Below, one piece after another: positions 26,176-35,002 of a stretch of DNA of 64,000 nucleotides. Positions within the stretch are counted from its first letter, which is position 1; each line of letters starts with the position of its first letter. Position numbers and translations under genes: made by a program. The notes beneath the pieces are model-generated. The model saw only the letters and a list, made by a program, of their open reading frames with translations, made no database searches and was not told the origin of the DNA. Source of the stretch: Acidimicrobiaceae bacterium (GTDB taxonomy: Bacteria > Actinomycetota > Acidimicrobiia > Acidimicrobiales > RAAP-2); NCBI GenBank assembly GCA_027306605.1, contig DAHUZK010000016.1:26772-90771 (forward strand), given 5' to 3'.

Positions 26176-26238
26176 TGTCCCCCAAGGAACGAGTGCGGGC
26201 GGACCACGATTCTCCCGACGACCAGGAAAGGGTGCACG

Positions 26239-28299
26239 ATGGCTGGCGTCTCGGTTGGTCTTCCCGACGGCTCGACACGGGAGCTGGCCGAGGGCACCAC
26301 GGCGGCCGATCTCGCCCGCGCCATCGGTTCCCGCCTGGCCAAGGCGGCTGTCGTCGCCACCATCGACGGCCACGAGGTCGATCTGGACACGCGTCTGCCC
26401 GACGGGGCGCAGGTGGCCATCGTCACCGACGACTCCGAGGCAGGACGCGAGGTGCTGCGTCACTCCACGGCACACGTCATGGCCCAGGCCGTGCGGCGAC
26501 TGTGGCCCGGGGCCAAGTACGCCATCGGACCGGTGATCGAGAACGGCTTCTACTACGACTTCGAGCTGCCGGGCGGCGCCCACTTCAGCGACGACGACCT
26601 GGAGCGGATCGAGGCGGAGATGCGGGTGATCATCGCGGAGGACCAGCCTTTCGTCCGCCACGAGCACGACATCGAAGAAGGCCTCGAGATCTTCGCCGAC
26701 CAACCCTTCAAGGAGGAGATCATCGAGGCCGTCGCCGCCGGGGCGGACGAGGTCGACGCAGAGGGTTCCGTGGTCAGCACGTACCGCAACTCCGACGCCT
26801 TCATCGACTTGTGCCGCGGGCCTCACGTGCCCTCGACGGGACGGCTCGGTCACTTCAAGCTGATGCGGGTCGCCGGCGCCTACTGGCGGGGCGACGAGAA
26901 GCGCGAGCAATTGCAGCGGATCTACGGGACGGCCTGGGAGTCCGAGAAGGCCCTGGCGGCATACCTGCACCAGCTCGAGGAGGCGGAGCGACGGGACCAC
27001 CGCAAGCTCGGGGCCGAGCTCGACCTCTACAGCTTCCCCGACGAGATCGGCGCGGGGCTCGCCGTCTTCCATCCGAAGGGCGGGACGATCCGGCGCCTGA
27101 TGGAGGACTATTCGCGCCAGCGCCACGTGGAGTCGGGTTACGAATTCGTGCACTCGCCGCACATCACGAAGAGCGCGCTCTTCGAGGAATCGGGCCATCT
27201 CGACTGGTTCGCCGACGGCATGTACCCGCCGATGGAGCTCGATGGCGGCACGCAGTACTACCTCAAACCGATGAACTGCCCGTTCCACATCCTGGTGTAC
27301 CGCAGCCATCAGCGCTCCTACCGGGAACTGCCGATGCGGCTGTTCGAGTTCGGGAGCGTCTACCGCTACGAGAAGTCGGGGGTGCTCCAGGGGCTCACCC
27401 GGGTGCGTGGCATGACGCAGGACGACGCCCATATCTTCTGTACCCGCGACCAGATGGACACCGAGCTCGTCCGCACCCTCACCTTCGTCCTCGACCTGCT
27501 GCGTGACTACGGCCTGAACGACTTCTACCTCGAGCTCTCGACGAAGCCACCGGGGAAGGCCGTCGGGTCGGACGAGGAATGGGAGGTCGCGACCGAGGCC
27601 CTGCGGACGACCGCGCTCGAGATGGGCCTCGAGCTGGTGATGGACGAAGGTGGCGGCGCCTTCTACGGCCCGAAGATCTCGGTGCAGGCGCGCGACGCCA
27701 TCGGCCGGACCTGGCAGATGTCGACGGTGCAGCTCGACTTCCAGCTGCCCCAGCGCTTCGGACTCGAGTACGTGGGTCCCGACAATCAACGCCACCGGCC
27801 GATCATGGTCCACCGGGCGCTCTTCGGATCCGTGGAGCGGTTCATGGCCGTGCTCATCGAGCATTACGCCGGAGCGTTGCCGACATGGCTCTGCCCGGAG
27901 CAGGTCCGGGTCATCCCCGTGACCGACGAGCACCTCGACTACGCACATTCGGTCGTCGACGCCTGCGCCACCGCCGGTCTGCGGGCGACGGTGGACACCA
28001 CCGACGGGAAGATGGGCGCACACATCCGCCGGGCGAGGACGGCCAAGATCCCCTACGTCCTCGTCGTCGGCGAGCAGGATCGCACCGCCGGATCGGTCGG
28101 GGTGAACCGCCGGGGCTGGAGCGGGAAGCCGGAACTGGGCATGCCACTCGCCGCGCTGATCGGCGAGGTCGCCGACGAGGTCGAACGGAAGGGACTGCCC
28201 GAGGACCGAGCCCCCGGCTCGGGCGAGGACGGCCGAGGCGACCAGGGCGCGGCTCCGCCCGCATCGGCCACGCGGGCGGCCGAGCCGGCGTCGGCGTGA
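26239..28299 (+). CDS. thrS: Threonyl-tRNA synthetase
   Basis: 686 residues: TGS domain (1-60), editing domain with LRHSTAHVMAQA and CRGPHVP, class II catalytic core (KPMNCPFHILVY, RVRGMTQDDAHIFC, VHRALFGSVERF) and an anticodon-binding domain. It charges tRNA-Thr and should clear Ser-tRNA-Thr. A Pro/Ala/Gly-rich tail of about 30 residues follows the usual end. ATG 26239 is preceded by AGGAAAGG; the 1086-residue ORF-track version is read-through of mshC. It heads a block of genes syntenic with M. tuberculosis. Confidence 0.95.
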   Translation: MAGVSVGLPDGSTRELAEGTTAADLARAIGSRLAKAAVVATIDGHEVDLDTRLPDGAQVAIVTDDSEAGREVLRHSTAHVMAQAVRRLWPGAKYAIGPVIENGFYYDFELPGGAHFSDDDLERIEAEMRVIIAEDQPFVRHEHDIEEGLEIFADQPFKEEIIEAVAAGADEVDAEGSVVSTYRNSDAFIDLCRGPHVPSTGRLGHFKLMRVAGAYWRGDEKREQLQRIYGTAWESEKALAAYLHQLEEAERRDHRKLGAELDLYSFPDEIGAGLAVFHPKGGTIRRLMEDYSRQRHVESGYEFVHSPHITKSALFEESGHLDWFADGMYPPMELDGGTQYYLKPMNCPFHILVYRSHQRSYRELPMRLFEFGSVYRYEKSGVLQGLTRVRGMTQDDAHIFCTRDQMDTELVRTLTFVLDLLRDYGLNDFYLELSTKPPGKAVGSDEEWEVATEALRTTALEMGLELVMDEGGGAFYGPKISVQARDAIGRTWQMSTVQLDFQLPQRFGLEYVGPDNQRHRPIMVHRALFGSVERFMAVLIEHYAGALPTWLCPEQVRVIPVTDEHLDYAHSVVDACATAGLRATVDTTDGKMGAHIRRARTAKIPYVLVVGEQDRTAGSVGVNRRGWSGKPELGMPLAALIGEVADEVERKGLPEDRAPGSGEDGRGDQGAAPPASATRAAEPASA

Positions 28300-28318
28300 T
28301 GCGGGCGAGCGTGACGAC

Positions 28319-28840
28319 GTGAGCCTGGAGCACCTGTGGGCCGGGTGGCGGCGCGAGTACATCGTCGAGGCGACGGCGCGTGAGCGGGCCGGCGCGATCC
28401 TCCACGGCGCCGACCAGTGCGTCTTCTGCCGGCTGGCGGCCAGCGGGCCGCCCTCGGAGGACAACTGCGTGGTGTGGCGGGGCGAGCACGCCTTCGCCGC
28501 GCTGAACGCGTATCCGTACGCCAGCGGCCACTTGCTGGTGCTGCCGTTGCGACACGTGGGGCCGCTTTCCGACCTGTCGGAGGACGAATCGGCCGAGCTG
28601 TGGTCGGCGACCCGGCAGTCGGTGGCGGCGATCGAGGTCGCCTACGAGCCGGACGGGCACAACCTTGGTGCCAATCTCGGGCGTGCCGCCGGCGCCGGAC
28701 TGCCCGCACATCTGCACGTGCACGTCCTGCCCCGTTGGTCGGGCGACACCAACTTCATGACCTCGGTGGCGGAGACCCGCGTGATGCCCGAAACGCTGCA
28801 GCAGTCCTGGAAGAGGCTCACCGACGCCTGGTCCCGATAG
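28319..28840 (+). CDS. HIT-domain protein, Ap4A phosphorylase-like
   Basis: 173 residues with the histidine triad H131-L-H133-V-H135-V-L and a preceding CVFC pair that may bind metal. HLHVHVLPRWSGDTNFM and LNAYPYASGHLLVLP strongly resemble Rv2613c, the M. tuberculosis HIT protein described as a diadenosine tetraphosphate phosphorylase. The position directly after thrS is also the same. Breakdown of Ap4A made by aminoacyl-tRNA synthetases would suit this neighbourhood. Confidence 0.85.
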   Translation: MSLEHLWAGWRREYIVEATARERAGAILHGADQCVFCRLAASGPPSEDNCVVWRGEHAFAALNAYPYASGHLLVLPLRHVGPLSDLSEDESAELWSATRQSVAAIEVAYEPDGHNLGANLGRAAGAGLPAHLHVHVLPRWSGDTNFMTSVAETRVMPETLQQSWKRLTDAWSR

Positions 28841-28916
28841 CAGGACGCCGCCCGGAGACGCCGCCCCCGCCGCTCCCGGCGACCCCGGCACTCCCGACAC
28901 TCCCGGCGGCCCGGGC

Positions 28917-30095
28917 GTGCCGCCGGTGGGGACGGGTGCCGATCCGGTCGCGGCTGCGGAGGTCCCCGCCGATCCTTCGGCGAACGCCGTGCCGCACCGA
29001 GGCAGGCGGCGCTTCGTGCGGACTGCCTGGCCCGCCATCCGCATCGTGGTCGGTTTCGGCCTGGTGGGGTTGGCGGTATGGGTGCTGTCGTCCAAGGGCA
29101 CGGAGCTCTCCGGATTCGCCAACATCATCAAGACGCTCGATTGGTGGTGGGTGCCGCTGGCCTTCGCGGCGGAGGTCCTCTCCTACGTGTGCTTCTCCGC
29201 CATGCAGTACGAGCTCTTCCGGGCGGGCCACCTCGTCCCGCCCTGGCGCCCCCTGGTCAAGCTTTCGTTCGCCTCGCAGGCCCTGACCAATTCATTGCCG
29301 GTGGGCAACGCCGTCGCGACCGTGTACGGCTTTCGCTGGTTCCGCCGCTTCGGCGCCGACAACACCTTGGCGGTGTGGGCCCTCGCCGGCACCCTCGTCG
29401 CGGCCATGGTCAGCCTCTCGCTCGTCGCCGTCATCGGTCTCGGGCTGGCGACCAACCAGGGCGCATCCCTCGATCTCGTCCCCGTGCTCATCGGGGCGTT
29501 CGTCTTCGCGCTCACCCTCGGATCTCTGTTCGTGTACGAACGACCGCTCAACGCCGTGGTGTCCGCGGCACTGCGCGTGTCGGTGCGGCTGACCGGGCGG
29601 CCACGAGGCGACACCCACCAACAGGTCGATTCGGTCATGACCTGGATGACGGCGGTCCGGCTCAGCTGGTCGCAGATCGGCCGCATCGTCAGCTGGGGCA
29701 CGTTCAACTGGCTGCTCGACTGCGCCTGCTTCGCCATGATGTTCCTGGCCATCCATGCACCCATCCCGTGGAAGGGTCTGCTGCTGGCCTACGGCGCCGG
29801 ACAGCTGGCCGCCACGCTGCCGATCACGCCGGGGGGGCTCGGTGTCGTCGAGGGCAGCATCACCGTCGCCCTGGTGGCGTTCGGCGGGGCCGAGAGCAGC
29901 ACGGCCTATGCGGTGCTGCTCTATCGCATCATCAGCTTCTGGTTCATCCTGGTCGTCGGGTGGCTCTTCATCGGGCAGCTGGCGCTGCAGGTGCGCTGGG
30001 GGCGCTGGACCCGCCAGGCCATGGCCAGTGACGTCGAGGCTGGACCGGTGGCGTACGAGCCGGCGGTCTCCACGGTGGGGGAGGAAGCAGAATGA
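28917..30095 (+). CDS. Lysylphosphatidylglycerol synthase-type TM flippase domain protein (YbhN-like)
   Basis: 392 residues with about eight membrane spans and the family motifs SLPVGNAVATVYGFRWF and ATLPITPGGLGVVEGS. The latter is the PGGLGxxE signature of the UPF0104/MprF N-terminal family. No aminoacyl-transferase domain is attached, so it is likely a lipid or lipid-sugar translocase rather than an LPG synthase. A Pro/Gly-rich N-terminus makes the exact GTG start uncertain. It overlaps the next lipoprotein gene (ATGA). Confidence 0.75.
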   Translation: MPPVGTGADPVAAAEVPADPSANAVPHRGRRRFVRTAWPAIRIVVGFGLVGLAVWVLSSKGTELSGFANIIKTLDWWWVPLAFAAEVLSYVCFSAMQYELFRAGHLVPPWRPLVKLSFASQALTNSLPVGNAVATVYGFRWFRRFGADNTLAVWALAGTLVAAMVSLSLVAVIGLGLATNQGASLDLVPVLIGAFVFALTLGSLFVYERPLNAVVSAALRVSVRLTGRPRGDTHQQVDSVMTWMTAVRLSWSQIGRIVSWGTFNWLLDCACFAMMFLAIHAPIPWKGLLLAYGAGQLAATLPITPGGLGVVEGSITVALVAFGGAESSTAYAVLLYRIISFWFILVVGWLFIGQLALQVRWGRWTRQAMASDVEAGPVAYEPAVSTVGEEAE

Positions 30096-30535
30096 GAAGA
30101 GCTCGGTGCCGGTCCGGCGTGACGCGCCTCGCCGGCGCGACCGCCGCCCTCGTTCTCGCCGCCTCGCTGCTCGCTGCCTGTTCGTCGGCCCGCACCGACA
30201 TCGGGACCACCAACGAGTCCTGCTACCTCGCCCTGCCGACGGCGGCCAAGGCGGTCGGTGGACACGCCCATCTCGACGGGGTCCGCAAGTACTCGCTCGG
30301 CGCAATGAAGACCATCGCTCCCCGGCTCTACGGCCGGCTGGCCGACCACGTCCCGAAGGGGAAGAGCGTGTGCCTCGCCGCCTACACGGGTCATTTCACG
30401 CACGACTCGGTCTCGAAGCCGCTCGGCCGTCCGGTCGGGACCTTCGCGGTGGCGGTCGTCACGATCCCGGGGGACGACCTCTTGGGCACGCTCGTCCTCA
30501 GGAAGCTCCCGGTGCGCTTCCAGGATCTCTTCTGA
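30092..30535 (+). CDS. Small lipoprotein of unknown function
   Basis: 147 residues. A basic N-terminus, a hydrophobic stretch and a lipobox LLAAC give a mature protein starting at the Cys near residue 30. It should therefore be a membrane-anchored exported lipoprotein. The mature part has two further Cys residues (ESCYLAL, KSVCLAAY) that could form a disulfide. No domain was recognised. It is coupled by ATGA to the flippase-like gene, suggesting the two act together at the membrane. Confidence 0.7.
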   Translation: MRRARCRSGVTRLAGATAALVLAASLLAACSSARTDIGTTNESCYLALPTAAKAVGGHAHLDGVRKYSLGAMKTIAPRLYGRLADHVPKGKSVCLAAYTGHFTHDSVSKPLGRPVGTFAVAVVTIPGDDLLGTLVLRKLPVRFQDLF

Positions 30536-30565
30536 CGTCGGACGGGCCACATCCTGACGTCGGAC
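30532..30565. repeat. Direct repeat CTGACGTCGGAC in a convergent gap
   Basis: The 12-mer CTGACGTCGGAC occurs at 30532-30543, overlapping the lipoprotein stop, and again at 30554-30565. It lies in the 65-base gap between convergent genes. No terminator hairpin with a U tract was seen there. Confidence 0.6.
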
Positions 30566-30600
30566 CAGCCGGAACGACCAGGAGCTCGGACCTATCGGAC

Positions 30601-32700
30601 CTAGGAGTCCTCCGCCTTGGCGATCGAGGCCATCAGGTGCTCGGGCACCGGGTCGTAGTGGTCGTAGGCGGCGGAGAACGTGCCCCGGCCGCCCGTCAAG
30701 GCCCGCAGGTCCACGGCGTAGCGGGTGATCTCCGCCGTCGGCACGGTCGCCGTCACGGTCTGGTATCCCTCCGTGTCGGCCGGGTCCGTCCCCACGATGC
30801 GGGCCCGGCGTGACGAGAGGTCACCCAGCACGTCGCCCTGGCAGTCGTCGGGGATGGTCACCGACAGTCGCGACACCGGCTCCAGCACGATAGGGCCCGC
30901 GTCCGCCATGGCGGCCTTGACGGCCAGGGCGGCCGCCATCTTGAAGCTCACCTCGTTGGAGTCGACGGAGTGCGCCTTGTCGTCGTCGACGGTCACTGCG
31001 ACGTCGACCACCGGGAAGCCGTACACACCGCCCCCCGCGAAGGACTCGAGGACCCCCTTCTCCACCGCGGGGATGTACTGCCGCGGGATGGCGCCGCCCA
31101 CCACCTCGTCGTGGAACTCGAAGCCGGTGCCACGTGGCAGCGGCTCGAGCCGCAGGTGCGCCACCCCGAACTGGCCGTGCCCGCCCGACTGCTTCTTGTG
31201 CTTGCCCTCCGCCGCCGCCGGTTTGGTGATGGTCTCCCGGTAGGGGATGCGGAGGTCCTCCCGTTCGACGTGGACGTTGAACTTGCGTTCCAGTCGTTCC
31301 ACGGTCACCGCGAGATGCACCTCACCACTCACGCCGAGGATGGTCTGATGCGTCTCGTCGTCCCGGGTCACCGTCAACGAGGGATCCTCGTCGCACAGAC
31401 GTTGTAGCGCGGACATGAGCTTGTCGTCGTCGGCCCGGGAAGCGGGCTTCACGGCGACGTGGAGCGCCGGCGGGGGCAGCTCCGCCGGCAGGACCGTGAC
31501 CGACTGGCCCTTGGCGGACAGGGTGTCACCCGTCCGCGCGCCGTTCAGCCGCGGCACCGCCACGAAGTCCCCGGCCACCACGGCCCCCGAGACGGACGAC
31601 GCGGTGTGCCCGGAGAGGCTCTGCAGCGCGTGCAGCCGCTCCTCTTCGCGGCTCCGTGAGTTGACCAGCACGGCGTCGGGCTGGAGGGTGCCCGAGACGA
31701 CCTTGCACAGCGACACCTTCCCGGTGTGGCCGTCGTTGAAGGTCTTGGTCACCGTCAGGACCGTCGGGCCCGACGGGTCGGCCGGGATCTCGATCGGCTC
31801 GGTCCCCGCCATGGCCAGCGCCGGGGTGCGCGAGCCCGGCGTGGGGCACAGCTCCTCGATCAGCCGGGCCAGCCGGTCCACGCCCACGCCGCTGGCGGCG
31901 GAGCAGCAGAGGACCGGGAACACGGCGGCGGCCGCCACCCCTCCAGCCAGGCTCTTCTCGAGCTCGGCGTAGTCGAGGGTCTCGCCGTTGAGATAGCGCT
32001 CCATCAGGTCGTCGTCCCCGACCACGATGCCCTCCACCAGCTGCTCGTGGACGGTGTGCTCCTCGTCGACCAGCTCGTCGGGGATCGGTCCCTCGTGCCC
32101 GCTCGGTGGCACCGTGCCGTCGACCGCGGCGCCGCCGGCCGGCACGTCGTAGTGCGTCGCCGTGTCGTCGAGCAGGTCGATGACGCCGTGGAACTCGGCC
32201 TCGTGGCCGATGGGCAGCTCGACGGGCGCCACGCCGGCGCCGAACGACGAGCGGATCTCCGCCAGCACGCGGTCGAAGTCGGCCCGCTCCCGGTCGAGCT
32301 TGTTGACCACGATCACCCTCGGCACGCCCAGCCGGGCCGCGGCGCGCCAGGCGTCGTGGGTCTGGGCCTGCACGCCGTCGGTGGCGCTCACGACGAGGAC
32401 GGCCAGGTCGACGTTGGCCAGGGCCGTCACCATCTCGCCGGCGAAGTCGGCGTACCCGGGCGTGTCGAGCAGGTTGACCTTGACCCCGTTGACCGTGAAG
32501 GGCGCCAGGCTGCTCGAGATCGACAGCTGACGGGCCACCTCCTCGGGCTCGGAGTCCATGACGGTGGTGCCCTTTTCGACCGAACCCCGCCTGCCGATGG
32601 AGCCGGTGGCGGCCAGCAGGGCTTCGGCCAGGGTCGTCTTTCCCGCCCCGTGATGCCCGACGAGGGCCACGTTGCGGATTGCGGTCGGGTCGTGTGGCAC
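30601..32700 (-). CDS. Elongation factor G-like GTPase (FusA2/EF-G2 type)
   Basis: 699 residues with the full EF-G domain plan: G1 GHHGAGKTT (15-23), G3 DTPGYADF (79-86), G4 NKLD (133-136), then domains II-V. The switch II His of translational GTPases is Tyr83, and G1 lacks the usual VDHGK. Both features mark the EF-G-like FusA2 group rather than the translocase. M. smegmatis EF-G2 has been reported to lack ribosome-dependent GTPase activity. GTG 32700 is set by GGAGG five bases upstream. The gene is downstream of a GT2 gene. The true role is unknown. Confidence 0.85.
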   Translation of the reverse strand: MPHDPTAIRNVALVGHHGAGKTTLAEALLAATGSIGRRGSVEKGTTVMDSEPEEVARQLSISSSLAPFTVNGVKVNLLDTPGYADFAGEMVTALANVDLAVLVVSATDGVQAQTHDAWRAAARLGVPRVIVVNKLDRERADFDRVLAEIRSSFGAGVAPVELPIGHEAEFHGVIDLLDDTATHYDVPAGGAAVDGTVPPSGHEGPIPDELVDEEHTVHEQLVEGIVVGDDDLMERYLNGETLDYAELEKSLAGGVAAAAVFPVLCCSAASGVGVDRLARLIEELCPTPGSRTPALAMAGTEPIEIPADPSGPTVLTVTKTFNDGHTGKVSLCKVVSGTLQPDAVLVNSRSREEERLHALQSLSGHTASSVSGAVVAGDFVAVPRLNGARTGDTLSAKGQSVTVLPAELPPPALHVAVKPASRADDDKLMSALQRLCDEDPSLTVTRDDETHQTILGVSGEVHLAVTVERLERKFNVHVEREDLRIPYRETITKPAAAEGKHKKQSGGHGQFGVAHLRLEPLPRGTGFEFHDEVVGGAIPRQYIPAVEKGVLESFAGGGVYGFPVVDVAVTVDDDKAHSVDSNEVSFKMAAALAVKAAMADAGPIVLEPVSRLSVTIPDDCQGDVLGDLSSRRARIVGTDPADTEGYQTVTATVPTAEITRYAVDLRALTGGRGTFSAAYDHYDPVPEHLMASIAKAEDS

Positions 32701-32816
32701 CTGGTCCTCCGTCCGTCCTCGCCCGGTGAGGCCTCCCCCCGCACCGGCTCGTGATGACGAGTGTACGACCGCCCGCCCCGGGCTGCCCGGTGCCGTCCCG
32801 CCTCCGCCGCCCCGCC

Positions 32817-33731
32817 CTAGCGCTCGCGCCCGTCCTCGCCACCGACGGCGGGAGCGAGGGCATCGCCGGCTGCGGTGCGGGCGGCCAGCGCGTCCTCGTA
32901 CTCGCGCCGCACGGCGTAGCGGACGAAGAGCCCGAGGGTGTCGACCAGGAGCCGCCACACGGCCCTGAGCGAGATCGTGCTGCCGAACCGCTCCTCGATC
33001 CGCACCGGCGCTTCCACCAGGCGGGTGTAGCCCAGTCGCCGCGCCAGGACCAGCAGCTCGAGGTCGAGCGCGAAGCGGCTCTCCCGCAGCAGGGGCAACA
33101 CGTCGCTGACCACGGTGCGGTCCACCAGCTTGATCCCGACCTGCGTGTCCTTGACGTTGAGGCGGAAGAGGAGGTGGATGAGACGTTGGTAGCCCCAGGA
33201 GTAGAGGCGGCGCAGGGGCGGGTAGTGGACCGACGACTCGGGATGGCGTTTGGAGCCGATGATGATGTCGGGTTCCTCGGACTGCATGACGGAGACGAAG
33301 GAGCCGACGAACTCGGGCGAGATGTCCCCGTCGGCGTCGATGAAGCCGAGATACCGCCCCCGTCCCATCCCCAGCCCCGACCGCAGCGCGTGGCCCTTGC
33401 CGACGTTGTCGGGGAAGGAGACCTGGCGCACCACGCTCTCGGGGAAGCCGTCGAGGGTGAACGGGCTGCCGTCGGTCGAGCCGTCGGAGACGGTGATGAT
33501 CTCGAAGGTCATGCCCGAGGTGTCGAGCACCCGCACCATGTGCTCGACGGTCGAGCGCAGGCGTTCGCCGGGGTTGTAATAGGGGACGACGATGGTCACG
33601 TCGAGCGTCGGCTCCGGGAGTGTGGTGACGTGGCGTCGGGGTTCCCCCGCGCTCTTGGACTCGGTCACCGGCACTGTTGCCTCACGTGCTGTTGCCTCAC
33701 GTGCTCCCCGTTCCGCCTCGCCACCGGTCAT
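32817..33731 (-). CDS. Family 2 glycosyltransferase, dolichol/polyprenyl-phosphate sugar synthase-like
   Basis: 304 residues of GT-A fold: TIVVPYYNPGERL, ITVSDGSTDGSP, and the metal site DADGDISPE. The C-terminal half resembles eukaryotic-type Dol-P-Glc synthases (ALG5-like: KDTQVGIKLVDR). No C-terminal membrane helices are present. It likely makes a polyprenyl-phosphate-linked hexose for GT-C transferases or lipoglycan synthesis. A TAGCCT -10 at 33766-33761 precedes its ATG. It is divergent from pgsA, whose pathway also uses lipid-linked mannose. Confidence 0.82.
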   Translation of the reverse strand: MTGGEAERGAREATAREATVPVTESKSAGEPRRHVTTLPEPTLDVTIVVPYYNPGERLRSTVEHMVRVLDTSGMTFEIITVSDGSTDGSPFTLDGFPESVVRQVSFPDNVGKGHALRSGLGMGRGRYLGFIDADGDISPEFVGSFVSVMQSEEPDIIIGSKRHPESSVHYPPLRRLYSWGYQRLIHLLFRLNVKDTQVGIKLVDRTVVSDVLPLLRESRFALDLELLVLARRLGYTRLVEAPVRIEERFGSTISLRAVWRLLVDTLGLFVRYAVRREYEDALAARTAAGDALAPAVGGEDGRER

Positions 33732-33760
33732 GCCCGTGTCCGACGCGGCATCAGCTGGCG

Positions 33761-33766
33761 AGGCTA
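33761..33766 (-). promoter_or_regulatory. Possible -10 (TAGCCT) of the GT2 gene
   Basis: TAGCCT on the minus strand would start transcription about 23 bases before the GT2 ATG at 33731. It belongs to the TA(G/C)NNT series seen throughout this window. Confidence 0.4.
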
Positions 33767-33827
33767 CCGGCCCGCGCCAGGGTGCGGACCCGCGCCACCC
33801 CGCAGAGCCGGGCCCCCCGGGTCATCA

Positions 33828-33900
33828 CCGATGTGGCCGCCGCTGCTCGGCGCGTTGACCAGGACATCCACCGGGTCTCTTCCGATCGCGGCCACATCGG
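33828..33900. promoter_or_regulatory. 13-bp perfect inverted repeat, 47-base spacer, between GT2 and pgsA
   Basis: CCGATGTGGCCGC (33828-33840) and its exact complement GCGGCCACATCGG (33888-33900) flank 47 bases. They lie in the 261-base divergent region between the GT2 gene and pgsA, upstream of both predicted -10 elements. This could be a two-site operator with DNA looping, or a large RNA hairpin. No protein is assigned. Confidence 0.5.
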
Positions 33901-33937
33901 GCCTGCTCCTGGGCGCCGAGAATCGGGGTCGCGATGG

Positions 33938-33943
33938 TAGAGT
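33938..33943 (+). promoter_or_regulatory. Possible -10 (TAGAGT) of pgsA
   Basis: TAGAGT lies 49 bases before the TTG start of pgsA. It would give a leader of about 43 bases ending in a GAGGAG ribosome site. Confidence 0.45.
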
Positions 33944-33992
33944 CCTGTGAGAGCGCCGCCCCCCGCCCGGGCCGCGCACTAGAGGAGTCACA

Positions 33993-34889
33993 TTGTTCGA
34001 CGGCCGCTGGCGCAACGGCGTGGACCGGACCACGGGTCCGGTCGGCCAGGCCCTCCACCGCCATGGCATCACCGCCGATGTGCTCACCGCCACCGGCTTG
34101 GTCTCGGCTACCGGCACGGCCATCCTGGTGGCCAGCGGCCACCTGCACTGGGCCATCCTGCTGCTGATCGTGACGGGTATGCACGACCTGCTCGACGGGC
34201 CTGTGGCCAAGGCGGCGGGCACCGCATCGGTGCGGGGGGCGTTCTTCGATTCCGTCGTCGACCGCATCGCCGACGCCGTCCTCATGATGGGCTGTGCCTG
34301 GTTCCTGCTCGACCAGGGGAGTGGCCACCTCGCGCTCCTGCCCATGGCCATCCTGGCGGTGACCGCTCTGATCTCCTACGAGCGGGCGAAGGCGGAGTCG
34401 CTCGGCCTCTCGGCGAAGGGCGGGCTCATGGAGCGCGGCGAGCGCATGTTCGTGCTGGGCGTCGCCTTCTTGAGCCAGGCCATCTTCGTTCCGGTGCTCT
34501 GGATCCTCTTCGCACTCGTCTCGTTCACCGCCATCGCGCGCTTCGTCAAGGTCTGGAACGCAGCTTCGGGCCGCGACGAGGTCATCCGGCGGCGCATCGA
34601 GGCCTGGCGTGAGGGCCGCGTCGACTCGCGCTGGCGTGCCTGGCGGGAGGGCCGTGAGTTCGCAGGCCGGCCACGCCGCGAGCACGCGAGGGCACGGACG
34701 ACCACCGGTGCACCGGTGGGTCGCTGGCGGGCCCGTCGCCAGGAGACGCCGAGCAGCCGATCGGGCCGGACCATGCGTGAGCGCCGCCGCGCCGCCCGGC
34801 GTCACCCTGACGGTGCCACCGCACCCCGAACCGGCGTGACCGGGCGTGCCGCCGGTCGGCGGACGCCGCCGCCGTCCGGCACGCGCTGA
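33993..34889 (+). CDS. pgsA: Phosphatidylinositol-phosphate synthase (CDP-alcohol phosphatidyltransferase)
   Basis: 298 residues. Membrane helices carry the CDP-alcohol motif DLLDGPVAKAAG...GAFFDSVVD, with all four metal-binding Asp residues. The usual AR of D-xx-DG-xx-AR is AK. It should join inositol phosphate to CDP-diacylglycerol, the first step to phosphatidylinositol and PIMs. An Arg-rich tail of about 90 residues is unusual in length and composition. The start is TTG with GAGGAG upstream. The context (acyltransferase and pimA next) matches Rv2612c. Confidence 0.87.
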   Translation: MFDGRWRNGVDRTTGPVGQALHRHGITADVLTATGLVSATGTAILVASGHLHWAILLLIVTGMHDLLDGPVAKAAGTASVRGAFFDSVVDRIADAVLMMGCAWFLLDQGSGHLALLPMAILAVTALISYERAKAESLGLSAKGGLMERGERMFVLGVAFLSQAIFVPVLWILFALVSFTAIARFVKVWNAASGRDEVIRRRIEAWREGRVDSRWRAWREGREFAGRPRREHARARTTTGAPVGRWRARRQETPSSRSGRTMRERRRAARRHPDGATAPRTGVTGRAAGRRTPPPSGTR

Positions 34890-35002
34890 GGAACGGCGGA
34901 CCCACGACCCGCGTCCCACGCCGCACGACCACCCTCCGCCCTCCGTCGCCCACCCGTCCCGACCTGCTGACCGGCTTCTCTCGATCCCGCCATGACCTGC
35001 CC

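Noticed and set aside
26097-26238. Possible T-box leader before thrS
   Set aside because: No specifier loop, T-box sequence or antiterminator stem was recognisable.
25663-28464. 933-residue minus-strand frame over mshC and thrS
   Set aside because: Shadow of two well-identified genes; composition only.
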